NCBI GenBank assembly: GCA_009667805.1
Contig: CM019068.1
Coordinates: forward strand, 3,331,218-3,395,217
Direction of reading: 5' to 3'
DNA: 64,000 nt
Source of the DNA: Leptobrachium leishanense
Lineage: Eukaryota > Chordata > Amphibia > Anura > Megophryidae
This document shows positions 1-10,989 of the stretch, piece after piece. Position 1 is the first letter of the stretch. Each line of letters starts with the position of its first letter. The position numbers and the translations under genes were made by a program. The notes beneath the pieces were generated by a model. It was not told where the DNA came from. It was given only the letters and a program-made list of their open reading frames with translations, and searched no databases.

Positions 1-545
1 TGTGTTTATGTTCCGTCCTGTATTGTGTGTCCTGTGTGTATGGTCTGTCCTGTATTGTGTGTCCTGTGTTTATGTTCCGTCCTGTATTGTGTGTCCTGTG
101 TGTGTGGTCCTTCCTGTATTGTGTGTCCTGTGTGTATGGTCTGTCCTGTATTGTGTGTCCTGTGTTTATGTTCCGTCCTGTATTGTGTGTCCTGTGTGTA
201 TGGTCTGTCCTGTATTGTGTGTCCTGTGTTTATGTTCCGTCCTGTATTGTGTGTCCTGTGTGTGTGGTCCTTCCTGTATTGTGTGTCCTGTGTGTATGGT
301 CTGTCCTGTATTGTGTGTCCTGTGTTTATGTTCCGTCCTGTATTGTGTGTCCTGTGTGTGTGGTCCTTCCTGTATTGTGTGTCCTGTGTGTATGGTCTGT
401 CCTGTATTGTGTGTCCTGTGTTTATGTTCCGTCCTGTATTGTGTGTCCTGTGTGTGTGGTCCGTCCTGTATTGTGTGTCCTGTGTGTGTGGTCCGTCCTG
501 TATTGTGTGTCCTGTGTGTATGGTCTGTCCTTTATTCTGTGTCCT
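1..545. repeat. 32-bp minisatellite, about 17 copies
   Basis: The unit is T/G/C-rich and is recognisable by GTCCTGTATTGTGTGTCC. It repeats every 32 bp, with two alternating variants (…TTTATGTTCC… and …GTATGGTCTG…). The array fills the hspa12a intron upstream of the first visible exon and runs off the left edge of the window. It is open in several frames on both strands, because the repeat lacks stop codons and not because it encodes protein. Confidence 0.95.
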
Positions 546-787
546 GTGTTTACGGTGAATTCTTCCTGCCCGGCCGTCCTCGCTTTGTCTGTTGATACCG
601 TTTGCCCGATGCTCGGCCTTAGTGTCGCATTGTCTGGGTTTTTTATACACGTCCGGTTACAGTCTGTGGAAGGTCAGCAGATTGCCGGGCGGCTGGGTTA
701 CAGCATTGCATCACGAGGAGAGCTTTCCCTGGGTCCTTTGTTGTGTGATCGTTAATACATGTCCATGTTCTCTGGTTTCTGTCCCAG

Positions 788-892
788 GGGATCGTTACGT
801 GGTGGTTGACTGTGGTGGAGGGACCGTAGATCTGACTGTCCACCAGATTACGTTGCCTGAAGGTCATCTCAAAGAGCTCTACAAGGCATCAG
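788..892 (+). CDS. hspa12a: hspa12a, internal exon with phosphate-2 motif
   Basis: This is an exon of heat shock protein 12A, a divergent HSP70-family protein with an actin-like ATPase fold. It encodes [18 protein letters not shown] and runs on to LKELYKAS. The DCGGGTVD segment is the family's second phosphate-binding motif. The acceptor is a pyrimidine tract followed by CAG, and the donor is CAG/GTTTGT. The exon enters with two bases of a Gly codon and leaves with one base, so it joins in frame to the exon at 1441. The wording fits HSPA12A better than HSPA12B, for example VVVDCGGG and [12 protein letters not shown]. Upstream exons with the N-terminal part of the ATPase lie outside the window. 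Confidence 0.93.
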
Positions 893-1440
893 GTTTGTGG
901 CTTCTTCCCCATTGTTGCATGATCCATCGAAAAACAAGACTCATGTCCATCAAACTCCACCTTGGTGACACCGGGCCCGATTCCAAGGTGACACATAAAC
1001 TCTGGCAGGTTCCCAGATGGTCAGCACCAGCACTTTCCTACGACGAGTGGTGAGCAGGACCTCCAGTATTACATGCAGGGTCAACGCGGAGCAAGAACAC
1101 AGAGCGGGTTATGTGGGAGAGGCTGAACCCGATGGACGCATGTCTTTTTTCAGCCTATATAACTATGTAACTATGTGTATTGAACCTCAATACACGGTGG
1201 AAAGCCCTGCCGGTGGGGGGGGGGAGGTCTGCTGGGCACTTTCTGTGCCGGGGCTGCTGTTTACTCATTCTGTATTTTTGCATCTGGTTTTATCGCAATG
1301 TCTTTTATTGTAATGATCGGTGACGGGGAACGGCCCTAATCTCAATCCTTTCAGCCCCTGCGGGGACAATGTGTCCACTACCTCCACCTGCCTGTGCAAC
1401 ATGTCACTAACACTCGGCTGAATGTTTTTGTTGAATTTAG
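893..1440 (+). other. hspa12a intron, apparently single-copy
   Basis: This is a 548-bp intron between two confidently phased exons. I see no recognisable transposon or array apart from a short G run near 1216. Several short open frames occur, but none resembles a known protein. Confidence 0.7.
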
Positions 1441-1699
1441 GGGGACCGTACGGCTCTCTGGGTGTCGACTATGAGTTTGAGAGGCTTCTCTGCAAGATAT
1501 TCGGAGATGATTTCATCGACCAGTTCAAAGTGAAGCGTCCAGCTGCCTGGGTTGACCTGATGATCGCATTTGAGTCCCGCAAAAGAGCTGCAGCCCCAGA
1601 CAGGATCAACCCACTAAACATCACCCTGCCTTTCTCCTTCATTGATTACTACAAGAAGTTTCGGGGACACAGCGTGGAGCACGCCTTACGCAAAAGCAA
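1441..1699 (+). CDS. hspa12a: hspa12a, internal exon
   Basis: This exon continues the HSPA12A ATPase domain, from [17 protein letters not shown] through [17 protein letters not shown] and [13 protein letters not shown] to [13 protein letters not shown]. It is 259 bp long. The acceptor is TTGAATTTAG and the donor is GTAAGT. Phase is preserved on both sides: the upstream G plus GG makes Gly, and the terminal AA plus T makes Asn. All of the segment reads without stops or frameshifts, and the residues are those expected for vertebrate HSPA12A, so the gene looks functional here. HSPA12A binds ATP but lacks the usual HSP70 substrate-binding half. It is reported to be mainly cytosolic and neural in mammals. 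Confidence 0.95.
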
Positions 1700-1729
1700 G
1701 TAAGTGAAACGGCCACGGACTGATACGCT

Positions 1730-2305
1730 CGCCCTGCCGGACTAATATGCCGGCCAAGGGCTTATACAGCACCCAGGTGCTGATACACTGGTCCTCTTGG
1801 GCTGATACGCTGGTCCTCTTGGGCTGATACGCCGGTCCTCCTGGGCTGATACGCGGGCCCTCCTGGGCTGTCACGCCGGCCCTCCTGGGCTGTCACGCCG
1901 GCCCTCCTGGGCTGTCACGCCGGCCCTCCTGGGCTGTCACGCCGGCCCTCCTGGGCTGTCCCGCCGGTCCCCCTGGGCCGATACGCGGGGCCCCCCTGTA
2001 CTGATACGCCGGTCCTCCTGGGCTGATACGCCGGTCCTCCTGGGCTGATACGCCGGGCCTCCTGGGCTGATACGCGCGGCCCCCCTGAGCTGTTACGCCG
2101 GCCCTCCTGGGCTGATACGCGGGTCCTCCTGGGCCGATACGTGCGGCCCTCCTAGGCCGATACGTGCGGCCCTCCTAGGCTGATACGCCGGTCCTCCTGG
2201 GCTGATACGCCGGTCCTCCTGGGCTGATACGCCGGTCCTCCTGGGCTGATACGCCGGTCCTCCTGGACTGATACGGCGGCCCTCCTGGGCTAATATGCCA
2301 GCCAC
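1730..2305. repeat. 22-bp minisatellite in hspa12a intron
   Basis: The unit CTGATACGCCGGTCCTCCTGGG repeats every 22 bp for about 26 copies, with GC-rich variants (GCTGTCACGCCGGCC…). It starts about 30 bp after the donor of the 1441-1699 exon and fills most of that 754-bp intron. Confidence 0.93.
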
Positions 2306-2453
2306 GGGCTGATACTTCACAAAAACAACCACAACGTTCACAAACAGTGTTTCCCAGTTTTGTTGCAGAATGAATTGTTTACGCCGGGCACGTGCAGATT
2401 AGCAATGCGTGTTGCATGCGCAGACCTGACCTCATAGGTTTCTTCTTCCTCAG

Positions 2454-2557
2454 TGTGGACTTTGTGAAGTGGTCCTCGCAGGGAATGCTGCGCATGAATC
2501 CTGACGCAATGAATGCCCTGTTCAAGCCGACCATAGATCACATCATCGAGCATTTAA
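2454..2557 (+). CDS. hspa12a: hspa12a, internal exon
   Basis: This 104-bp exon encodes [19 protein letters not shown] and then [14 protein letters not shown], a stretch diagnostic of HSPA12A. The acceptor TTCTTCTTCCTCAG and the donor GTAAGT are strong. It joins the previous exon by completing an Asn codon and leaves one base (A) for the exon at 17742, which would give a Thr codon where mammals have Arg. The following intron is about 15.2 kb and consists almost wholly of repeats and transposons. Confidence 0.94.
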
Positions 2558-2894
2558 GTAAGTACAAGGGGCAGGCTCTTCCACCCCATCTCACCTCACA
2601 CATCCTGTGAACTCCATGAACCAGAGACACGGACTCGCCCCCATCCCACTTCACATTATCCCTTACCCCTGATAATGTCCTCGGACTTTCCCATTCCCCC
2701 CCCATATATGTGCCACTACCCCCCCCCCCTCTCCACCTCCACCCCATATAACCTCCCCATATGCTTTGGCAATGCTAAAATGTATTTGGTCCTGTCAATA
2801 AAGCTTATTTTGATTTGAGAGGAATCAACCTCATCCCCTGACACCCACTGATCCTACTGCATATACCACCAGACAGAACCATTATATCTGGAAT

Positions 2895-4290
2895 ATTCTG
2901 CCATCACATATTATTATTTATTATTAAATCCAGGTTATATTCCGACGTCACATATTATTATTTATTATTATATCCAGAATATATTCCGACATCACATATT
3001 ATTATTTATTATTATATCCAGAATATATTCCGACGTCACATATTATTATTTATTATTATATCCAGAATATATTCCGACATCACATATTATTATTTATTAT
3101 TATATCCAGAATATATTCCGACGTCACATATTATTATTTATTATTATATCCAGAATATATTCCGACATCACATATTATTATTTATTATTATATCCAGAAT
3201 ATATTCCGACATCACATATTATTATTTATTATATCCAGAATATATTCCGACATCACATATTATTATTTATTATATCCAGAATATATTCCGACATCACATA
3301 TTATTATTAAATCCAGGATATATTCCGACATCACATATTATTATTTATTATTACATCCAGAATATATTCCGACGTCACATATTATTATTAAATCCAGGAT
3401 ATATTCCGACATCACATATTATTATTTATTATTATATCCAGAATATATTCCGACATCATATTATTCTTATATCCAGAATATATTCCGACATCACATATTA
3501 TTATTATTTATTTTCAGGATATATTCCAACGTCACATATTATTATTAAATCCAGGTTATATTCCAACGTCACATATTATTATTAAATCCAGGTTATATTC
3601 CAACGTCACATATTATTATTAAATCCAGGATATATTCCGACGTCACATATTATTATTTATTATTATATCCAGAATATATTCCGACATCATATTATTCTTA
3701 TATCCAGAATATATTCCGACATCATATTATTCTTATATCTAGAATATATTCCGACATCACATATTATTATTATTATTTATTTTCAGGTTATATTCCAACG
3801 TCACATATTATTATTTATTATTATATCCAGAATATATTCCGACATCATATTATTCTTATATCTAGAATATATTCCGACATCACTTATTATTATTATTATT
3901 TATTTTCAGGTTATATTCCAACGTCACATATTATTATTTATTATTATATCCAGAATATATTCCGACATCATATTATTATTATTTATTATTAAATCCAGAA
4001 TATATTCCGACATCACATATTATTATTATTTATTTTCAGGATATATTCCGACATCACATATTATATCCAGGTTATATTCCGACATCACATTATTATTATA
4101 TCCAGAATATATACCAACATCACATATTATTATTATATACAGGTGATATTCCAACATCACATATAATAATTATTATTATAATAATATTCAGTATATTCCG
4201 ACATCACATATTATTATATCCAGGATATATTCCAACGTCACATATTATTATTATATACAGGATATGTTCCGACATCACTTATTATTATAT
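2895..4290 (+). repeat. AT-rich satellite, forward orientation
   Basis: The core unit reads CCAGAATATATTCCGACATC followed by ACATATTATTATT. Unit length varies (about 35-50 bp) because the TTATTA spacer varies. The forward orientation (CCAGG…ATTCCGACATCAC) is kept throughout this block. The same unit recurs at 5375-6750 and 17668-17712 in this orientation, and at 6752-7735, 8945-9475, 16020-16190 and 16385-16540 inverted. Confidence 0.95.
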
Positions 4291-4294
4291 CCAG

Positions 4295-5366
4295 TATGGT
4301 TGCACCGATACCGATACTAGTATCGGTATCGGTGCTGATACCGGGTACTGCAGGAGTACTTGGTACTCGTGCAGTACCCCCGATATTTTCCCCGATACCG
4401 GAAGCCGGCATTGAGCCGGCTTGCCGGTATCTGAGGGGCGGGGGCGGCTGTCCAAATGCTCTATTGGCATTCGGACAGGCCCTGCAGCTGCTCACCGCGT
4501 TCATACTTACCTTCCTGGGCAACGCCGGGAAAGTCTTCGCTCGTGCGCTCGTTGGAAGGCCCCCAGCCGCGATCATGTGGGACCATGTGATCGCGGCTTT
4601 GGGCCTTCCAACGAGCGCACGTGCAAAAACTTTCCCGGCGTCACTCAGGAAGGTAAGTATGAACGCGGTGAGCAGCTGCAGGGCCTGTCCGAATGCCAAT
4701 AGAGCATTCGGACGGGCACCGGAGCTCTCCGCAATCATACTTACCTTCCTGAGCGACGCCGGGAAAGTTTCTGCACGTGCGCTCGATGGAAGGCCCCCAG
4801 CCGCGATCCCTTCCAACGAGCGCACGAGCGAAGACTTTCCCAGCGTCGCCCAGGAAGGCAAGTATGATCGCGGAGAGTGCCAGGTGAGCTGGGGGGGGGC
4901 AAATCCAAGAGCTGGGGGGGCAAATCCAAGAGCTGGGGCAGTATCCAAGAGCTGGGGCATATCCCATGAGCTGGGGCATATCCCATGAGCTGGGGCATAT
5001 CCCATGAGCTGGGGCAAATCCATGAGCTGGGGCAAATCCATGAGCTGGGGCATATCCATGAGCTGGGGCAAATCCATGAGCTGCGACATATCCATGAGCT
5101 GGGGGGCATATCCATGAGCTGGGGGCGTAATCCATGAGCTGGGGGGCATAGCCATGAGCTGGGGGCAATATCTGTGAGAGTTGGGGGCATATCCATGAGA
5201 GCTGGGGCATAATCCATGAAAGTTGGGGGCATATCCATGAGCTGGGGGCATTTTTATATGAGGTCTGTTCTTATTGGAAAGTGGTCACATGACATAAAAA
5301 AAAGTATCGGTACTTGGTATCGGTACTCGTACTCAGTCTTAAAAAAGTGGTATCGGTGCATCCCTA
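4295..5366. mobile_element. Non-autonomous hAT element with 8-bp TSD
   Basis: The ends are TATGGTTGCACCGATACC on the left and, reverse complemented, TAGGGATGCACCGATACC on the right. Both are flanked by the same 8 bases, ATATCCAG (4287-4294 and 5367-5374), which are part of the satellite unit. A CACCGATACCGATAC-type end with an 8-bp duplication is typical of hAT elements. The 1072-bp interior has GC-rich inverted segments (about 4490-4880) and an 18-bp-type array, CCATGAGCTGGGGCATAT (about 4930-5250). No transposase is present. The element inserted into an already existing satellite. Confidence 0.9.
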
Positions 5367-5410
5367 ATATCCAGTTTATATTCCGACATCACATATTACT
5401 ATTATATTGT

Positions 5411-5604
5411 AAAAAAAAAATTGGAAAAAGGATTTTACCAGGAAGGATACATTGAGATTTCTCTCGTTTTCAAGTATGTCCTGGGTGGCGAGTCTGTACC
5501 GTTAGGTGTCTTGCCCAAGTACACTTACTTGGCTCTCTCCACGCAGGCTCCACAGGCTCTCTCCACGCAGAGCAGTGATGTTACCTCTACTCCACCCAGC
5601 ACCA
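5411..5604 (-). mobile_element. SINE-like unit, copy 1 (reverse)
   Basis: Read on the minus strand this matches the unit at 16190-16375: CACTGCTCTGCGTGGAGAGA, then AAGACACCTAACGGTACAGA, then TCAATGTATCCTTCCTGG near the tail. In this copy the segment holding the B-box-like motif is replaced by a short internal duplication. I cannot name the family. Confidence 0.5.
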
Positions 5605-6751
5605 GGTTATATTCCGACATCACTTATTATTATAAATCCAGGTCATATTCTGACATCACATATTATTATAATATCCAGGTTATATTCCGACATCACTTAT
5701 TATTATTATAATCTGACATCACTTATTATTATTATTTTCAGGTTATATTCCGACATCACTTATTATTATTATTTATTTTCAGGATATATTGTGACATCAC
5801 ATATTGTTATAATATCCAGGTTATATTCCGACATCACTTATTATTATTATTTATTTTCAGGATATATTGTGACATCACATATTGTTATAATATCCAGGTT
5901 ATATTCCGACATCACTTATTATTATTATTTATTTTCAGGATATATTGTGACATCACATATTGTTATAATATCCAGGTTATATTCCGACATCACTTATTAT
6001 TATTATTTATTTTCAGGATATATTGTGACATCACATATTGTTATAATATCCAGGTTATATTCCGACATCACTTATTATTATTATAATCTGACATCACTTA
6101 TTATTTTCAGGTTATATTCCGACATCACATATTATTATAATATCCAGGTTATATTCCGACATCACTTATTATTATTTTATCCAGGTTATATTCCAGGGTT
6201 TATTCCAACATCACATATTTTTATTATTATTATATCCAGGATATATTCCGACATCACATATTATTATTATTATATCCAGGATATATTCCGACATCACTTA
6301 TTATATCCAGGATATATTCCAGGGTTTATTCCGACATCACATATTTTTATTATATCCAGGTTATATTCTGACATCACTTATTATATCCAGGTTATATTCC
6401 GACATCACATATTATTATTATATCCAGGTTATATTCCGACATCACATATTATTATAATATCCAGGTTATATTCCGACATCACTTATTATTATTATATCCA
6501 GGTTATATTCCAGGGTTTATTCCGACATCTCATATTTTTATTACTATTATATCCAGGTTATATTCCTACATCACATATTATTATAATATCCAGGTTATAT
6601 TCCGACATCACTTATTATTATTATATCCAGGTTATATTTCAGCGTTTATTCCAACATCACATATTTTTATTATTATTATATCCAGGATATATTCCGACAT
6701 CACATATTATTATTATATCCAGGTTATATTCCGCCATCACATATAATTATA
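5605..6751 (+). repeat. AT-rich satellite, forward orientation, up to inversion point
   Basis: Forward units (CCAGGTTATATTCCGACATC ACTTATTATTATT) continue to about 6751. The array then turns into its own reverse complement. Several higher-order copies of about 115 bp containing GATATATTGTGACATCAC occur between 5780 and 6060. Confidence 0.95.
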
Positions 6752-7735
6752 ATAATTAATAATTATATGTGATGGCAGAATATAACCTTTATATAATAAT
6801 AATATATTATAATAATAATATGGGACGTCGGAATATATCCTGGATATAATAATTATATGGGATGTCGGAATATATCCTGGATATAATAATAATAATAATA
6901 TGTGATGGCAGAATATAACCTGGATATAATAATAATATATGATGGCAGAATATAACCTGGATATAATAATAATAATATGTGATGTCAGAATATATCCTGG
7001 ATATAATAATAATAAGTGATGTCGGAATATAACCTGGATATAATAATAAGTGATGTCGGAATATATCCTGGATATAATAATAAGTGATGTCGGAATATAA
7101 CCTGGATATAATAATAATAAGTGATGTCGGAATATAATTTGGATATAATAATAATAAGTGATGTCGGAATATAACCTGGATATAATAATAATAAGTGATG
7201 TCGGAATATAATCTGGATATAATAATAATAAGTGATGTCGCAATATAACCTGGATATAATAATAAGTGATAGCGGAATATAACCTGGATATAATAATAAT
7301 AAGTGATGTCGGAATATAACCTGGATATAATAATAAGTGATAGCGGAATATAACCTGGATATAATAATAATAAGTGATGTCGGAATATAATCTGGATATA
7401 ATAATAATAAGTGATGTCGGAATATAATCTGGATATAATAATAATAAGTGATAGCGGAATATAATCTGGATATAGTAATAAGTGATGTCGGAATATAATT
7501 TGGATATAATAATAATAAGTGATGTCGGAATATAATTTGGATATAATAATAATAAGTGATGTCGGAATATAATTTGGATATAATAATAATAAGTGATGTC
7601 GGAATATAATCTGGATATAATAATAATAAGTGTCGGAATATAATTTGGATATAATAATAATAATAAGTGATAGCGGAATATAATCTGGATATAGTAATAT
7701 GTGATGTCGGAATATATTTTGGCTACAATAATAAA
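6752..7735 (-). repeat. AT-rich satellite, inverted orientation
   Basis: The same satellite is read in reverse (GTGATGTCGGAATATAACCT GGATATAATAATAATAA). It abuts the forward block through a palindrome centred near 6751, with arms CATCACATATAATTAT and ATAATTATATGTGATG. Confidence 0.95.
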
Positions 7736-8930
7736 TAATGCAAGGGGCAGGTGCTCAGCGCTCCCGCGTTCACAATATAGAGGATGTCTCTTATATATTT
7801 AAAGGTACATACATATGTAACACGAATATGTTTGGATATTTAATAAATATAACAGCTCATAGTTGTGATGTAAAGTTCATCACGATTTTCCTAGGAGAGA
7901 AGGAAAAAAAGGTATAATAGTGAAGTCCAGCTTTCACAGTATGTAATAGACAGAAGGGGGGGATGTACCCACTCACACTTTCAAGAGCCTCGTTAGGCTC
8001 GATCACTTCGTCTGCGGGTGTTTCAATCGGCTCACCCAATAGCCCTCAGCGGTTGACCCGTCGTGTAGCCTTGGTGTCCTTTAGGAATCCCGGGTGGTCC
8101 ACAGGTCCTACGGTAGTTAAATGCTGGAATACTCAATTAAAAAGGTGCCAACATAAAATAAAATGGAAAGGAATTCTTTCCTGTTACTAAAAATAATATT
8201 TATTATAGCACAAATAAAAACCTATATCAAAACGCGTTTCACCCTTTAGGGCTTCATCAGCTGATAAAGTAATATAGGGAAGATCCCCCCATTGGGGGTA
8301 ACATTTATACACCCAGTGGGACACAGTTTAGTGATGCCAGATTTGCGTGGTTCTCCCGCCGGCGTCGGTGGACGGAGGCCCCAGGTGCGGCTGCTGTTTC
8401 ATTAGCTGGTGTATGTGTGCATGTCTACTTCCGCGTTCCACCCTGGAACGCATGCGTTCCGTCCTTTCATCCAATCGTGACCAGGATGCAGTGTGCGATC
8501 GATCCCGTCCTCCAGTGTATCGCACATACACAGGAGCCAGACAGATGATATTTTTATTATTTGGAAAGGGGACAGCCTATCACTGACCACTTTTTTAGAT
8601 GATCTTAACATTACATACTGTGAAAGCTGGACTTCACTATTACACCTTTTTTTCCTTCTCTCCTAGGAAAATCGTGATGAACTTTACATCACAACTATGA
8701 GCTGTTATATTTATTAAATATCCAAACATATTCGTGTTACATATGTATGTACCTTTAAATATATAAGAGACATCCTCTATATTGTGAACGCGGGAGCGCT
8801 GAGCACCTGCCCCTTGCATTATTTTTGACTGTATTTGGTGTAGTTTGGGACTGCATTTTTTTGGTGCTTTGAGCGACGGGGTTCACTTTTCATTTGTTTT
8901 GACTGTCTGTTCCCCACATCTTCAACTGTA
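7734..8930 (-). mobile_element. Foldback Penelope-like (pLTR-type) unit A
   Basis: Arms of about 215 bp (roughly 7734-7950 and 8606-8822) are near-perfect inverted copies, starting at AATGCAAGGGGCAGGTGCTC and ending at GTGAAAGCTGGACTTCAC. The loop holds a hammerhead ribozyme on the minus strand (8221-8266). Hammerheads inside terminal repeats, and partially inverted terminal repeats, are established features of Penelope-like retroelements, so I infer that this is a terminal-repeat-only copy of one. No reverse transcriptase or GIY-YIG sequence is present. The segment 8823-8930 may be further element sequence. Confidence 0.65.
8221..8266 (-). ncRNA. Type I hammerhead ribozyme, intact core (unit A)
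   Basis: On the minus strand the order is stem I, CTGATGA (8260-8254), a hairpin with CCC/GGG and a closing G·U pair around loop TAAA, GAAA (8240-8237), then the palindrome ACGCGT, then T. Stem I pairs TATCAG with TTGATA over 6 bp, one of them G·U. All catalytic core nucleotides (CUGAUGA, GAAA, U16.1, H17=U) are present. Cleavage is predicted between 8231 and 8230. Stem III is the self-complementary ACGCGT, so full pairing probably needs two molecules. It is antisense to hspa12a. Confidence 0.8.
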
Positions 8931-8944
8931 TAATAATAAACAAT

Positions 8945-9475
8945 AATAATGTGATGTTGGAATATATCCTGGATATAATCCTATGTGATGTCGGAATATA
9001 TCCTGGATATAATCCTATGTGATGTCGGAATATATCCTGGATATAATCATATGTGATGTCGGAATATATCCTGGATATAATCCTATGTGATGTTGGAATA
9101 TATTCTGGATATAATCCTATGTGATGTTGGAATATATCCTGGATATAATCCTATGTGATGTTGGAATATATCCTGGATATAATCCTATGTGATGTTGGAA
9201 TATATCCTGGATATAATCCTATGTGATGTCGGAATATATCCTGGATATAATCCTATGTGATGTCGGAATATATCCTGGATATAATCCTATGTGATGTCGG
9301 AATATATCCTGGATATAATCCTATGTGATGTTGGAATATATTCTGGATATAATCCTATGTGATGTTGGAATATATTCTGGATATAATCCTATGTGATGTT
9401 GGAATATATTCTGGATATAATCCTATGTGATGTTGGAATATATCCTGGATATAATCCTATGTGATGTTGGAATAT
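8945..9475 (-). repeat. AT-rich satellite, 34-bp inverted units
   Basis: About 16 regular 34-bp units of GTGATGTYGGAATATATYCT GGATATAATCCTAT. It is a homogenised variant of the same satellite, in the inverted orientation. Confidence 0.95.
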
Positions 9476-10480
9476 ACACGAAAAAATCTGAACAAAAGAG
9501 TTCAGAAGAAAAAAGTACCGTAAAAACAGCCGTATAAGGTACAAAAAGGACCTTAATGGAAAACCTTTGTTCGGAAACCTTAGTTTCAAAAAAACATTAC
9601 CACAGTCGAACATCATAAAAACCAAACAATTGTAAATTGGATGGGTGGTATTGTGTCTATTTGGTCGTGATTTGTACTCTTGATGATCACTGGCCTTTAA
9701 GGCTCATTTGAGGTCTCACAACAAATATTAATTTTGTTGGTCACAATATTTATCCATAAAAAGTATCCCTTGACTGGCCGTAGAGTCATGTTAAACTAGT
9801 TAAGGCTGGTAAATCGATAGTCACCTGATCGAAGATTAATGATTCAAATCTCCATACAGTGGTCCCTAGTCAATGTTCACTTCACTTAATACTGGCTACA
9901 AAACCTTCTTGCAATTCTAAGAAGATACACCTGCAGTAATGATGGTAAAACAATGTTCAATTGTAAGTTAATAAATAATAACATCAAATGTCTGCAGATT
10001 GCATTTCACAGTTAGTGGTTACGCCTTGAATTCTAAGAATGTGATTGGTTCTAATCCAATCCGAATTAGATCGCGGAGTATAAAGTACTGATATTGAGAA
10101 TTTTATAGCGTTAAAAAATAGACAGAAAATCAGATAGTTGTTTAAGCTCTGTTTAATACAGACATTCCTTATTCAGGGTGATGGATCCATTCACGGCGTA
10201 GTAGCTCATAGTTGTAATAGCCTATAGTTTATAATAAAACAGTATAGATACTGATGTTGAATCTTTCTATAGATTTCGACAATAATTAAATGAACCAACG
10301 AGTAACCAATTAATTTGACTATTGCAGAGATCATTTGCTAGGAGTGAGGAATCCATTCACAGCAGAGTAGCTCATAGCCAATACCTTCAAGTGTTTGATA
10401 TTGTATTTGAGGGTTTTGAAGGACTCACTTTCAATAATAATTATAGGACAAATAACTCGAGCCTAATCAGAATTGCAGAA
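9476..10480. other. Unclassified AT-rich sequence, likely element-derived
   Basis: There is no gene. The sequence is AT-rich and without obvious arrays. A short motif (GGAATCCATTCAC / GGATCCATTCACGGC, followed by …GTAGCTCATAG) occurs at about 10180 and again at about 10348, which suggests an internal duplication. It precedes the left arm of foldback unit B and may belong to it. Confidence 0.4.
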
Positions 10481-10868
10481 GAAAAAAAGGTGGTAGACAC
10501 CAACTACCCAATATCAATTTTAATAGGTGTACAAAAAACTAACATAACACCGAACGCATAAAAGACACATATATAATGAATTAGGTCACGAATTGAAAGC
10601 ACCCAATGAGGGATGGTTACCTCACTAAGGCAATGCTGTTGGTCTGTAAAATCAAGTAAATCTGAGTAACACAGTCTGGCTAATGTAGGCACTGAGCGGC
10701 AGCAACATGCCCGGCATTCATACAATCAAATAGCATTGAATAATTCCTAATCCTCGGAGGATCACCTTAATTGGGTATAGAGGTCGACCGATATGTGGAT
10801 AATTATGCGTCTAAAATAGCAAGATAGTATATAGACTGTGTAAAGTATCAATGCTATGGAGAGCCTAA

Positions 10869-10915
10869 CCTCTTGAAAAAGCCGCGGTTCTGTGGCAGCA
10901 AAACATGTGGAGGAG
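10869..10915 (+). ncRNA. Decayed hammerhead-like relic (unit B left)
   Basis: Stem I is CCTC/GAGG. The core TTGAAAA stands in for CTGANGA, followed by a hairpin GCCGC…GGCAGC, then AAAA for GAAA, and then the palindrome ACATGT. The core differences from a hammerhead (C3 to T, G8 to A, G12 to A) are transitions. It should be inactive. Confidence 0.45.
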
Positions 10916-10989
10916 TGAGGTTCTTTTAACAGTTTAATATTGTGGGTCTGGTCACTTTTGCCCACTTTGGCATTTATCTAATTTTTCCC

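Noticed and set aside
2..755. Long Cys/Val-rich open frames on both strands
   Set aside because: They are produced by a 32-bp repeat lacking stops in several frames. There is no start context, splice logic or homology.
4238..5251. 337-residue minus-strand frame (MPPAHGYAPNFHGL…)
   Set aside because: It covers a hAT MITE and its internal short tandem repeat. There is no conserved domain.
5506..6759. 417-residue frame rich in Tyr, Ile and Ser (YSDITYYYY-type)
   Set aside because: It is a translation of the AT-rich satellite. The frame survives because the units lack in-frame stops.
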